A model generated the notes under the pieces. It was not told the origin of the DNA. It saw only the letters and a program-made list of their open reading frames with translations, and did no database searches. Positions 17,589 to 24,964 of a stretch of 64,000 nucleotides of DNA are shown here, in pieces. The position numbers and the translations under genes are program-made. Source of the DNA: a virus; the IMG/VR virus record IMGVR_UViG_3300042090_003221, positions 51,812 through 115,811 of that record, one strand, 5' to 3'. The stretch's first letter is position 1, and each line of letters opens with the position of its first letter.

Positions 17589-17802
17589 CGGGTGCCTTCC
17601 GGGTCAGGGTGTAGACGCGCTCGCGGTAACCGCCGGGTGCGCCGATCTCAGGAACAGATACGGTCTTGATGCCGCGCGCGGCGAGCTGCAGCCACTTCGC
17701 GCCGGCGAGCGCCTCGGCCTCGGTCGCAAACCCGTCGAGCGCGGCGACGTCAGTTTCGATCCGCCAGCCTTTGGCGGCCTTGATGGCGCGAGGTTCGGTC
17801 AC
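17578..17802 (-). CDS. Small hypothetical protein, 74 aa
   Basis: MTEPRAIKAAKGWRIETDVA start; the segment FATEAEALAGAKWLQLAARG looks like a helix pair. Overlaps the downstream gene start by 11 bases. Unknown function. Confidence 0.5.
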   Translation of the reverse strand: MTEPRAIKAAKGWRIETDVAALDGFATEAEALAGAKWLQLAARGIKTVSVPEIGAPGGYRERVYTLTRKAPDGT

Positions 17803-17809
17803 GCGTTTC

Positions 17810-18007
17810 TCATGTTGATTTGCTTTGCCCGGCGACCTTCCCAGCCTTGCGCATGCGGTCGAAGGCGACGGTGAGATTGCCCTCGTCGAAGGCGCGGCGG
17901 GCGCGCTCGAGATGCGCCTGCGGCCGTCTGCGCACGATCTCGGCGAGCGTCAGATACGGCGTAGACGGCGCGACGCCGTCGCCCCAGGATTCGATGCGGG
18001 CGCTCAC
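17810..18007 (-). CDS. Small hypothetical protein, 65 aa
   Basis: MSARIESWGDGVAPSTPYLT start overlaps the upstream stop (ATGA-type junction at 18004). Basic, helical second half (LERARRAFDEGNLTVAFDRM). Unknown function. Confidence 0.5.
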   Translation of the reverse strand: MSARIESWGDGVAPSTPYLTLAEIVRRRPQAHLERARRAFDEGNLTVAFDRMRKAGKVAGQSKST

Positions 18008-18642
18008 GCCGCGGCGCCCTCGTATTTGGCCTTGAGCGCGGCGAGCGTATGCCGCTCCATTGCCTCCTGATGCGCGACGGCGCGCTTTAGCTGGACGGCG
18101 CGGTCTTCCGCCATGAGCTTCTCGCGCTTGGCCTCGACACTCTTCACGAGATGACCGAACGCGGTGTCATCGAGGTCGAAGATCTTCAGGTCGGAGACCG
18201 GAGCGGTGTGGACCTCGACCTCGCCGTCATGGTCGCCTCTAGACCAGCGCAGCCAGACAGTGTCGTCTCTGGCTTCGAGCCAGACCAGCGCATCTTCGTC
18301 GGGGGCATGAAATCCAGCCGCTTGCGCCAGCGGAACCGCGCGCTTGAGGGTCAAGCGATTGAGCTCGTCGATCAAGGCGATGACTTTGGGCGTGCTCTCG
18401 ACCGGCGCGAAATCCTCGCCGTCATGCCACCCCAGCTTCGGCTCCGCCGGCGCGCTCGCCTTCTCCGCGCCGCGCACCTCGACGCTCACCGTGACGACGG
18501 TTCCGGGCTCGACACTCTGCAGCGCGGTGCGGACCGGGGAATATTCGTCCCCGAACATGGCCTCCAGCCAGCTCGGGCAGCCGTCTATGTAGTTCCCGCG
18601 CGCCCCGCCATCGCGGAAGTTGTAGGTGAGCTCGACCTTCAT
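18004..18642 (-). CDS. Hypothetical protein, 212 aa
   Basis: MKVELTYNFRDGGARGNYID start. N-terminal half is beta-like, the C-terminal 50 residues form a long charged helix (VEAKREKLMAEDRAVQLKRA), possibly a coiled coil. No family recognised. Part of the unbroken leftward run. Confidence 0.55.
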   Translation of the reverse strand: MKVELTYNFRDGGARGNYIDGCPSWLEAMFGDEYSPVRTALQSVEPGTVVTVSVEVRGAEKASAPAEPKLGWHDGEDFAPVESTPKVIALIDELNRLTLKRAVPLAQAAGFHAPDEDALVWLEARDDTVWLRWSRGDHDGEVEVHTAPVSDLKIFDLDDTAFGHLVKSVEAKREKLMAEDRAVQLKRAVAHQEAMERHTLAALKAKYEGAAA

Positions 18643-18696
18643 TTACCGCTCCAGCGCCTTGCGTTCAGCTTCGCTGGCGATACCAAAGTCGTCGGC

Positions 18697-18957
18697 CTAT
18701 GCAGTTACCTTGAAGCTGCTCTCATCGAACTCGATCAGACGCCCCTCGATCTTGGCGGCGTGAAGCAGGATCAGATAGGCGAGCTGGCGCGCGAACGCCG
18801 CGGTGCAGCGCAGGGTTGCCGGGGAGCCCGTCGCGAAGTCGTTCAGGGCGAGCACGACCCGCTCCTCCTCCTCGCAATAGGTGACCTCGACGCCCTGCGG
18901 GTTCGCGACGGGGCGGCCGCGAGCAGGGGAGGGGATGGTCCGCGTCGACGCGGTCAC
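18697..18957 (-). CDS. Hypothetical protein, 86 aa
   Basis: GTG 18957 overlaps the upstream stop as GTGA. The core reads VVLALNDFATGSPATLRCTA, then a hydrophobic helix. Soluble; function unknown. The position next to the terminase-small-like gene suggests a packaging or late-regulation accessory at most. Confidence 0.5.
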   Translation of the reverse strand: MTASTRTIPSPARGRPVANPQGVEVTYCEEEERVVLALNDFATGSPATLRCTAAFARQLAYLILLHAAKIEGRLIEFDESSFKVTA

Positions 18958-19559
18958 GCCGCGCCGCCTCTCATGAGCGCCTGATAGACCCTCGCCGCTT
19001 CGACGGGGTCGATGGGGGGCGGGGCCGTTCCCGGCGCCGCTCCGGCTCCCGGCGGCGGCGCCACGGCATCGAGGTTGAACGCCTGACGCTCCAGGGGGAT
19101 CAGCCGGGCGGTGACGCGCGAGAGCTTCTCGAGCAGGTCGCCCGGGCTCTCCTTCTCGCCCATGAAGTTCTCGACCCCGGAGCTGCCCCCATTGAGCTTG
19201 GCGGCGAGCGCGTCGGCGAGGACGCGCTTGATGCCGTGGAGCTGGCTGATATCGCGCCGGTGCGTCAGCGTGACATCGAGCCCGCGGAGCGATGCAGCCT
19301 CGACGATCTCGGCGTTGCTCGCCCGTGGGGACTGCGTACCGTCCTGCGTACCATCGACGCGTACCAGCTTCTCGCGTACCGCCTCGCGTACCTTGTCGGC
19401 GAGGGCGCGGGTCCATTGGTCCCTCTTGGCCCTCTTACGGATCGCGCCTTCGGTGACGCCGGATATATCTGCGATCTGGCGGATGGAGAGCTGGCCGGCG
19501 CGGAACTCGCGCTCGATCATCTCCCAATCGGCACGGGGCTTCTCGGGCTTGTCGGTCAC
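18954..19559 (-). CDS. HTH protein, candidate terminase small subunit
   Basis: 201 residues from GTG 19559. The N terminus carries a homeodomain-like HTH: IEREFRAGQLSIRQIADISG then VTEGAIRKRAKRDQWTR, the arrangement of many TerS and phage-terminase-associated proteins. The middle is an amphipathic helix (SPGDLLEKLSRVTARLIPLE) that could oligomerise, and the end is proline-rich. It would bind the packaging site and deliver DNA to TerL. It lies 2.9 kb upstream of terL with six small genes and a terminator between them, so the assignment is tentative. Confidence 0.55.
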   Translation of the reverse strand: MTDKPEKPRADWEMIEREFRAGQLSIRQIADISGVTEGAIRKRAKRDQWTRALADKVREAVREKLVRVDGTQDGTQSPRASNAEIVEAASLRGLDVTLTHRRDISQLHGIKRVLADALAAKLNGGSSGVENFMGEKESPGDLLEKLSRVTARLIPLERQAFNLDAVAPPPGAGAAPGTAPPPIDPVEAARVYQALMRGGAA

Positions 19560-19876
19560 GGCTTGAGTGTCTGGGTTAGGGTGGCGGGGTTCGTGACGAG
19601 GGAGGGCGCGGCCGCGGCGGCGCCCGCGTAGGGGGCCGAAGGGGCTGAGGGGGCACGGCGAGGGCAGAGCGCGCCCTTGCACGTCGCCTCGCTACCGGGC
19701 GGGCAGACGCAGCCATGGGGAGAGGGCGGGACGGGATGCACGGGCACGAACCAGCCCGGGTCGCGCGGCGGCATAGGCAAGCCAATCGGCGGATAGGGTG
19801 CGTAGGGCGCGCCCCCAAGCCCGGTCGGGCACCGGTAAGGAGGAACCCGGCAGGCTCCCGTACACGCGCACATCAT
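19556..19876 (-). CDS. Cysteine- and proline-rich protein, 106 aa
   Basis: Start MMCACTGACRVPPYRCP overlaps the preceding stop. There are nine or so Cys in two clusters (CACTGAC...C and CVCPPGSEATCKGALC), a pattern suggesting metal binding or disulphides, with Pro/Tyr/Gly between them (PYAPYPPIGLPMPP). Family not recognised. The Ala-rich C terminus looks disordered. Confidence 0.5.
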   Translation of the reverse strand: MMCACTGACRVPPYRCPTGLGGAPYAPYPPIGLPMPPRDPGWFVPVHPVPPSPHGCVCPPGSEATCKGALCPRRAPSAPSAPYAGAAAAAPSLVTNPATLTQTLKP

Positions 19877-20061
19877 CGCTTCGGCTTCCGTTTTGGTTTC
19901 GGTGGCTTCGGAGGCCTGGGGGCGGCGAGGGCCTCCCGGGCGGCGACGAGGCGAGCGCCCTTGTCGCGGGTCGGGCCGACGAAGACGGTCTTGGCGGTCG
20001 ACTTCGCGGGGTCCTTGGGGATGGCAAGCGGGGCGCGGGGCGCGTCGACGAAGCGGATCAC
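19873..20061 (-). CDS. Small basic protein, 62 aa
   Basis: Overlaps both neighbours by 4 bases. Highly basic C terminus (RPPKPPKPKRKPKR) suggests nucleic-acid or membrane-surface contact. No known family. Confidence 0.45.
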   Translation of the reverse strand: MIRFVDAPRAPLAIPKDPAKSTAKTVFVGPTRDKGARLVAAREALAAPRPPKPPKPKRKPKR

Positions 20062-20363
20062 AGCCCGAGCTCATCCGCGGCGAGGTCGTCGGACAGCTTG
20101 AGGACCATCCTTCGGAACTGGTTGAGGCGCTTGTTGAGGCGGCTGAGCTTCGCGTCGACGTCGAGCGCGCGCGGGCGCTCGACCTTGTCGACGAAGTCGG
20201 CGATGGCGTCCCGGGCGCGCCCCAGGAGCACCACGGCGTCGGTGAGGCGCGGGTCGGCGCCGAGGCTCTCGACGAGGCGCATGGCCTCGAGGATGGCGTG
20301 CTCGACCGTGGTCTGGCGGAGCTCGTCGCAGCGGCGGAGCGGGTCGAAGGCGGGCGAGGACAT
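20058..20363 (-). CDS. Hypothetical helical protein, 101 aa
   Basis: MSSPAFDPLRRCDELRQTTV start. Predicted by eye as mostly helical, with heptad-like Leu spacing in KLSRLNKRLNQFRRMVLKLS. Two bases upstream of the methyltransferase gene. Function unknown. Confidence 0.5.
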   Translation of the reverse strand: MSSPAFDPLRRCDELRQTTVEHAILEAMRLVESLGADPRLTDAVVLLGRARDAIADFVDKVERPRALDVDAKLSRLNKRLNQFRRMVLKLSDDLAADELGL

Positions 20364-20365
20364 GG

Positions 20366-21130
20366 TCAGGCTGCCTTTCGGATGGCGAGCGCTTCGCTGA
20401 GGCGCCGGCGGGCGGCGTCGAAATATCCCGGGTCGATCTCGACCCCTATGAACTTGCGGCCGGACTCGACGGCAGCGACTCCGGTCGTGCCGGAGCCCAT
20501 CGCGAAATCGAGAACAGCCTCGCCCTCGTTGCTGTAGGTCCGGACCAAGTAGCTCATCAGGTCGACGGGCTTCTGGGTCGGATGGACCCGCTCCGGAGAG
20601 TCGTTGTTCAGGATGGCGAACTTCTGGACCGACCGCGGATAGCGAACAGTTTGGCCGCCGTAGGGATCTGACTCTCGCTGCGCGCCATAGTTGGGCGTGA
20701 ACGTCGTCCGCTTGGCGTAGTTGCCGGGCTTGTGGCCCACGGTCATCTGCGGGTTGTAGGTCATCGACCCGGAGCTGAAAACGAGCACGCTCTCGTGGTA
20801 GCGCATCGGCGACTTCTTGCAGTTCAGATGCCCCGTTCCCTTATTTTTCTCCCAGACCCACTCGTGGCGGAACCACTTCGGCCGGCTGCATACGAGCGCT
20901 GAGGCGAAGGGCTGGATGGCCGTCAGAACCACAGCGCCGCGGCACATACGGCCGATCTCTGCCCACAACGGGTCAAGCGGGATGACGGAGTCCCACGAGT
21001 TCTGCGTCGTGCCGTAGGGCGGGTCCCCGATGACGCAATCGACGCCTTCGATCAGCGGCAGGACCTCACGGCAGTCACCAAGCCAGATCTCGACGCCCTC
21101 AGCGAGGACCTCCTTGCGAGGCGGGCTCAC
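20366..21130 (-). CDS. DNA N6-adenine or N4-cytosine methyltransferase
   Basis: 254 residues. Motif order is catalytic DPPY (36-39, in CVIGDPPYGT) first and the SAM-binding DFAMGSGTTG (208-217) near the C terminus, which makes it a beta-class amino-methyltransferase. The intervening part (VLTAIQPFASALV, VWEKNKGTGHLNCKKSP) is typical of orphan phage enzymes. No restriction partner is adjacent, so it most likely protects phage DNA or regulates. GTG start just after the stop of a small membrane protein. Confidence 0.9.
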   Translation of the reverse strand: MSPPRKEVLAEGVEIWLGDCREVLPLIEGVDCVIGDPPYGTTQNSWDSVIPLDPLWAEIGRMCRGAVVLTAIQPFASALVCSRPKWFRHEWVWEKNKGTGHLNCKKSPMRYHESVLVFSSGSMTYNPQMTVGHKPGNYAKRTTFTPNYGAQRESDPYGGQTVRYPRSVQKFAILNNDSPERVHPTQKPVDLMSYLVRTYSNEGEAVLDFAMGSGTTGVAAVESGRKFIGVEIDPGYFDAARRRLSEALAIRKAA

Positions 21131-21131
21131 G

Positions 21132-21344
21132 TCAGACCCCGAGGCTCAGCGCAACACAGGCGCGCGAGAGCCAGATCAGGAGCGAGACCACGAGGGCGCC
21201 GCCGAAATAAAAGAGGCCCGAGGGATTGGGGAAGAAACCGCCGCCCGGCTCGTTGGCGGACGCCCAGGACGCCCAGCCGAACGCGACCACGGTGACGAGG
21301 ATCGCGATCAGCGTATAGATCGAGACCGAGACGGTGAAGTGCAT
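21132..21344 (-). CDS. Small membrane protein, 70 aa
   Basis: Two hydrophobic segments: SVSIYTLIAILVTVVAFGWA near the N terminus and LFYFGGALVVSLLIWLSR near the C terminus, joined by a Gly/Pro/Asn turn. Together with the next two genes it forms a short run of envelope proteins. It could be a holin or another membrane accessory; there is no lysin next to it. Confidence 0.55.
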   Translation of the reverse strand: MHFTVSVSIYTLIAILVTVVAFGWASWASANEPGGGFFPNPSGLFYFGGALVVSLLIWLSRACVALSLGV

Positions 21345-21347
21345 AGG

Positions 21348-21506
21348 TCAGCTCCGGCTGTGACGGGCAGGGAGGACGCGCCAAGGAGAGAACCGGCGCG
21401 CCGCGCGCCGCGAGGACCGCAAGGCAGAGGAGAAGGCGCCGGCGGCGGCGAGGATGAGGGCCGCGGCGAAGCAGGCCGTGATGAAGAGGATTGCGCGGGA
21501 GACCAC
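21348..21506 (-). CDS. Very small membrane protein, 52 aa
   Basis: GTG start two bases after the stop of the upstream gene. One transmembrane helix (AILFITACFAAALILAAAGA) followed by a strongly basic tail (SRRAARRFSPWRVLPARHSR). The tight spacing and membrane pattern support it as a gene. Topology resembles small holin-associated or antiholin-like proteins, but this is a guess. Confidence 0.45.
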   Translation of the reverse strand: MVSRAILFITACFAAALILAAAGAFSSALRSSRRAARRFSPWRVLPARHSRS

Positions 21507-21508
21507 GG

Positions 21509-21778
21509 TCAGCGTTCCTCGGGCAAGCAGTTGCCCGGCGCGAGATCGAGGAGGGTCTTGCCGTCGACGCCGCGCACCTTCACCGGGCCACAGATTTTGC
21601 CGCCCGGGCCGAACTCGACCACGGCCGCGGGGATTGGGATCGAGCGTACGCCGTGAGCCGGAACCGTGGCCCCGACGAGGCCGGGGCGATCGTCGGCGTG
21701 CGCCGAGAGCGTCGCGCCTATGACGGCGAGCGCGATGACATACGCGGCGTAAATCGGAAGTGACAGCGGGAATTTCAT
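21509..21778 (-). CDS. Exported protein, 89 aa
   Basis: Signal peptide or anchor MKFPLSLPIYAAYVIALAVI followed by ATLSAHA-D. The mature part has two Cys (GKICGPVKV and APGNCLPEE), placed to form a disulphide. First gene of the three-gene envelope run. A spanin-like or periplasmic function is conceivable, but no lipobox is seen. Confidence 0.5.
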   Translation of the reverse strand: MKFPLSLPIYAAYVIALAVIGATLSAHADDRPGLVGATVPAHGVRSIPIPAAVVEFGPGGKICGPVKVRGVDGKTLLDLAPGNCLPEER

Positions 21779-21802
21779 GGCGGCTCCGATGATCTGGGTT
21801 GC

Positions 21803-22126
21803 TCAGACGAAATCGGGCTTCCCGCCGATCAGCGCCTCATCGACCGCGCGGCGCACGCGGGTGACGATGGCGTTGCGCCGCATCTCAACGGGGCCGATCG
21901 TGCCGGTGGAGAAGCGACCACCCTCGTAGCCGCGCGCGAACAGATCTTCGATGTCGCGCGCCACGTCCAAGACGAGAGCGTCGAGCTGAGCTGGATCCCG
22001 CCACTTCTGTGCCAGCCCCAGGAGGCGCTTCGCCTCCTCTGCCTGCAGGTGCAGGTCGGCCGATTCCTCGCCCTTGTCGGCGAGCATCTGCTGGAGCTCG
22101 GCGATTTTATCGGCGTCAGACGACAT
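21803..22126 (-). CDS. Hypothetical protein, 107 aa
   Basis: I start at MSSDADKIAELQQMLADKGE (CGAGGATCC upstream); a longer start at 22156 is possible. The N-terminal 50 residues form a charged amphipathic helix and the rest a small alpha-helical domain (LVLDVARDIEDLFARGYEGG). It lies immediately 3' of the tRNA genes and may share their transcript. Confidence 0.5.
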   Translation of the reverse strand: MSSDADKIAELQQMLADKGEESADLHLQAEEAKRLLGLAQKWRDPAQLDALVLDVARDIEDLFARGYEGGRFSTGTIGPVEMRRNAIVTRVRRAVDEALIGGKPDFV

Positions 22127-22212
22127 GGATCCTCGGGGGTTGGAGTTGACGGCCATTCCCCTCTCGGGACGCTGGCCCATCGCTGCGCGCGCCGGAGCGC
22201 GTTCGTTAGGAC

Positions 22213-22288
22213 TGGTGCCGCCGGGGCGGTCTCGAACCCCCGGCCTGCCGCTTACAAGGCGGCTGCTCTACCCCTGAGCTACGGCGGC
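22213..22288 (-). tRNA. tRNA-Thr (anticodon TGT)
   Basis: Cloverleaf on the minus strand: acceptor GCCGCCG/CGGCGGC, D arm GCTC...GAGC, anticodon stem GCCGC/GCGGC with loop CTTGTAA, T loop TTCGAGA, and CCA encoded at the 3' end. The T stem has one G-G mismatch and one extra C before the acceptor strand, so the gene is slightly aberrant. It would read ACA, a codon that is rare in GC-rich hosts. Confidence 0.75.
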
Positions 22289-22292
22289 GAAT

Positions 22293-22367
22293 TGGCTGAA
22301 GAGGCAGGATTCGAACCTGCAGCCACTCGATTAACAGTCGAGAGCTCTACCGTTGAGCTACTCTCCA
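22293..22367 (-). tRNA. tRNA-Asn (anticodon GTT)
   Basis: Minus-strand cloverleaf with acceptor TGGAGAG/CTCTTCA (one G-T pair), D arm GCTC...GAGC, anticodon stem CTCGA/TCGAG with loop CTGTTAA, T arm GCAGG-TTCGAAT-CCTGC, discriminator G and encoded CCA. The U at position 1 is usual for tRNA-Asn. It sits 4 bases from tRNA-Thr and is probably cotranscribed. Confidence 0.88.
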
Positions 22368-22387
22368 AAGACGCCCGATCGGGCGCG

Positions 22388-22633
22388 TCACCAGAAATAT
22401 TTGTGCGGCTTGCGCCACGTCGGCCAGCACGCTGCATCGGCGTCGATGCGATCGAACAGGACGGCGCGCTCAAGGCGCTTGTCGCGCCGGCGCGGCGGGC
22501 GACGGTGAAAGACCAAATCCCACCAAGCAGGCCAGTTGCTCAACCAGCGCCAGTCGTCGACCCGGTCCTTGCGCTCACGCGGCATTTTGCCGCCGCGCGT
22601 GCGTGCGGCCGGCATTTTTCTTCGGAAATGCAT
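22388..22633 (-). CDS. Hypothetical Trp- and Arg-rich protein, 81 aa
   Basis: MHFRRKMPAARTRGGKMPRE start, then DDWRWLSNWPAWWDLVF and a very basic middle. Ten tryptophan or aromatic positions in 80 residues is unusual. It begins the transcript unit that continues into the tRNAs. No family recognised. Confidence 0.5.
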   Translation of the reverse strand: MHFRRKMPAARTRGGKMPRERKDRVDDWRWLSNWPAWWDLVFHRRPPRRRDKRLERAVLFDRIDADAACWPTWRKPHKYFW

Positions 22634-22720
22634 GACGTTGGGCTCCTTGTCCCTATGACGTCATGGCGGCCTCCTATGGTTGTCCGGCGTGGGTTCTCGT
22701 ACGGCGCTTTTGCCCAATTC

Positions 22721-22750
22721 GATCATTTCGGTGACGTCAACGAAATGATC
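22721..22750. promoter_or_regulatory. 30-bp near-perfect palindrome
   Basis: GATCATTTCG (22721-22730) and CGAAATGATC (22741-22750) are exact inverted copies, and the centre GTGACGTCAA is itself palindromic except at its two ends, so 28 of 30 bases are symmetric. It lies 90 bp upstream of the gene starting at 22633, in a 257-bp gap with no gene. There is no T tract, so an operator is more likely than a terminator. Confidence 0.5.
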
Positions 22751-22890
22751 CTCCGGCGGCTGGCGCGCCGATCGGGAATGCTACGTCCACGTTGCGCGCT
22801 CGCTAGGTTGATATGCCAGCGATCCGCCGAAGCTATATCCGGGCTCCCGTTCGTCGGACGGAGGGATAGCCGTGGAGCTTACAGGGTTCG

Positions 22891-23271
22891 TTACGCCGCT
22901 TCGGCGAGGCGGGTCAACGCCTCGTCTTTCCACGCCTCGAGCAGGCCTGCGACCTCGCGGCGGTCGCCTCTGCCGTAGCGCTGAACCAGCTTGGTGACCT
23001 TGTCCCAATCGGGCAGCGAGTACGTCGTCGGCTCGACCTGACGGTAGGAGCGGCCGCGCAAGAAAGCGTAGGCCAAGCATGCCGCGCGCGCCTCGGGGCG
23101 CACCACGCAGAGGCGGTGATTCCGCAACCCGGCGTAGGTCGACTCGAGATCGCGGCGCCGCGCCGGCTTGTCCATGCGCGCCGCGCGGGCGAGACAGACG
23201 ATCTCCTCGCGCTTGATCAACACCGCCTCAGCGGCGAGGCTCAAGACCTTGATTTTCAGATAGGCTTTCAT
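22891..23271 (-). CDS. Hypothetical protein, 126 aa
   Basis: I take ATG 23271 (MKAYLKIKVLSLAAEAVLIK) because CGGAGAA precedes it. A basic helical protein. The middle part (LRNHRLCVVRPEARAACLAY, then AFLRGRSYRQVE) resembles no family I can name. It separates the tRNA-like sequence at 23410 from the palindrome at 22721. Confidence 0.5.
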   Translation of the reverse strand: MKAYLKIKVLSLAAEAVLIKREEIVCLARAARMDKPARRRDLESTYAGLRNHRLCVVRPEARAACLAYAFLRGRSYRQVEPTTYSLPDWDKVTKLVQRYGRGDRREVAGLLEAWKDEALTRLAEAA

Positions 23272-23409
23272 CAATTTTCTCCGATGGTTGGTGAAGTTCT
23301 TGCCGTCCATCGGGCGGCGGGGGACCGCGGATCGATCTACAACATGACCAGCCTCATAGTTGGCGCTCGCACGGCGCTGGGATACCCGTCTCGTGGGCTA
23401 GACGATCTT

Positions 23410-23480
23410 TGGCGCCCGCACGCGGGTTCGAACCGCGACGCCGTAGGAGTAGAAGCCCTGACGTGAGCCAGTCTGCGGGC
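23410..23480 (-). tRNA. tRNA-like sequence, possible tRNA-Arg (TCT), shortened
   Basis: On the minus strand GCCCGCA (23480-23474) pairs perfectly with TGCGGGC (23420-23414), the T arm is a perfect CGCGG-TTCGAAC-CCGCG, and discriminator G plus CCA follow. The remaining 36 bases are about five short of a normal tRNA: a D-like stem CTGG/TCAG or GAC/GTC and an anticodon-like hairpin AGGG-CTTCTAC-TCCT, whose loop would give anticodon TCT. It may be a degenerate or minimal tRNA. Confidence 0.45.
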
Positions 23481-23492
23481 AAAAGGTCGGAG

Positions 23493-23711
23493 TCATGCGC
23501 CCTGGTCGAACGCTACCCAGGCAGCCGAAGAGGATGCCCCGGACGTCGCCGCGACCGGCTCGATACGGCGGGGAACGGACGACTCCGGAAGCTGCAGGCT
23601 CGCCAGCGGCGCGGCGTCGCGGCGGAGATCGGCGAGGAAAGCCGCCTCCTCGCGCTCGTCGTAACGGACCTCGTCGTCTGAGACGATCTTGCGAGAGCGG
23701 CCGCGACTCAT
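23493..23711 (-). CDS. Small acidic protein, 72 aa
   Basis: MSRGRSRKIVSDDEVRYDER start overlaps the upstream stop. The N terminus is basic, followed by a strongly acidic helix (EREEAAFLADLRRDAAPLAS). Unknown function. It lies just upstream of the tRNA-like sequence in the same direction. Confidence 0.5.
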   Translation of the reverse strand: MSRGRSRKIVSDDEVRYDEREEAAFLADLRRDAAPLASLQLPESSVPRRIEPVAATSGASSSAAWVAFDQGA

Positions 23712-24055
23712 GCCGGCGCTTGCTGTTTCGCAGCGCGCGCCCAGCGTGCTGCGGTGTCGTCGTCAAGGTAGCGGGCGATGGCGCGATAGACGCGCTTGTG
23801 ATCAGGCCTCTTGACCCAGGCAGGGACCGGCAACTTGTGGGGGACGTAGTCCTCAACCACGTGCCAGATCAAGCCGGGCCGGCCGGGCGGACGGTCGCCG
23901 CCCACGGGTTTCGTGGACGCGACAGCGCCGAGCTCACGCATCTGGACGAGCTGCTCGTAGACGCTTTTCGGTTTCAGGTTGGTCGCCTTGATAATCTGAC
24001 CCGAGGTCCGGGCTCCCCGGCGCATCGCGTCGAGGATCTGATCGCGATGCGTCAC
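23708..24055 (-). CDS. Winged-helix DNA-binding protein, 115 aa
   Basis: GTG 24055 overlaps the previous stop as GTGA. The N-terminal half is a winged HTH: HRDQILDAMRRGARTSGQII then KATNLKPKSVYEQLVQMREL and a wing with GRPGLIWHV. It resembles MarR/ArsR-like or IclR-type small wHTH folds used by phages as regulators. The C-terminal part is basic and helical. Confidence 0.6.
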   Translation of the reverse strand: MTHRDQILDAMRRGARTSGQIIKATNLKPKSVYEQLVQMRELGAVASTKPVGGDRPPGRPGLIWHVVEDYVPHKLPVPAWVKRPDHKRVYRAIARYLDDDTAARWARAAKQQAPA

Positions 24056-24930
24056 GGGCGCGCCACGCTTGCGTTGCGTTGGTCGAGTGCGGAGCGGCCG
24101 GGCGGCGGAGTGCCCGCGATTTCGCAAAGACCGGTCACGCGATGGTCGATGATGCGCGGCGCCAGCGCGGAGCCGCGTACTGTCTTGGCGGCGCGCATCG
24201 CTATCGCGGCGCTGGCGAGGGCGGCGGCGGCCGGCGAGGGTGTCAGGCGCGGCGTCGGTGCAGCGATCGGGGCACTGCTAGGAGCCTTTGGCGGGTTACT
24301 GAGAGCTTTCGGCGGCTTCACGAGAGCCTTCGGCGGCGAGGGCTCGACGTCGCGCATGACGGCGTCGTAAGCGCGCTGGATTTCCTTCGGTGGGTGCGTG
24401 AAGACGACCTCGACAGGCTCTCGCGCGGGCGCGGGCACGAGGGCGGTAGCGACGCGCTGCGCGATCTTGCTCAGCGGGCGGGTGACGACGGCGGGGGCGT
24501 CGAGCTTAGGCTCGACAGGGGTCGTCGGCGGTGGCGCGGCTGCTGCTCCCGGCAGGAGCTCGGTCCAGTCACGGCCGCAATAGGTCAGGGCGGCGTCGAT
24601 CGCCGCGGCCGCCGTCATCGCCGTCCAGTTGCAGGCGCCGCGAACGTCGTTGAGGCGGCCGAGATCGAACCACTTCAGCGAGCCGCTCTTGAGGCCGGCG
24701 CGATAGCTCGCGAGGCAGCCGGCTTGACCTATACGGGAGCCGAGCGTGAGGCGCGGCGCCGTCGGGTACTCGTGTGCCAGAGCGAGGCCGGCATAAAGGC
24801 GCGCGCGCGACCCATGCATGCCCTGGAGGACATCGATCGGGTCCTCGCCCTCACGCGCGGCCGCGGCGCGCACGGCGCACAAGATTTCGTCCGCAGTCGG
24901 CCAAACGACCGCGATGTCGGCAGGGGACAC
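24052..24930 (-). CDS. Hypothetical protein with Pro/Ala-rich centre, 292 aa
   Basis: The N-terminal ~125 residues are a folded helical domain (VWPTADEILCAVRAAAAREG start) that resembles HTH-containing alphaproteobacterial regulators, though I cannot name the family. Residues 130-260 are Pro/Ala/Lys-rich with repeats of the PPKA type (PPKALVKPPKALSNPPKAP). A short C-terminal end (VTGLCEIAGTPPPGRSALDQ) resumes order. Possibly a DNA-binding adaptor. Confidence 0.5.
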   Translation of the reverse strand: MSPADIAVVWPTADEILCAVRAAAAREGEDPIDVLQGMHGSRARLYAGLALAHEYPTAPRLTLGSRIGQAGCLASYRAGLKSGSLKWFDLGRLNDVRGACNWTAMTAAAAIDAALTYCGRDWTELLPGAAAAPPPTTPVEPKLDAPAVVTRPLSKIAQRVATALVPAPAREPVEVVFTHPPKEIQRAYDAVMRDVEPSPPKALVKPPKALSNPPKAPSSAPIAAPTPRLTPSPAAAALASAAIAMRAAKTVRGSALAPRIIDHRVTGLCEIAGTPPPGRSALDQRNASVARP

Positions 24931-24964
24931 GTTGAACTCCAGAAGAAGCGAGGTTAGGCGCCGT

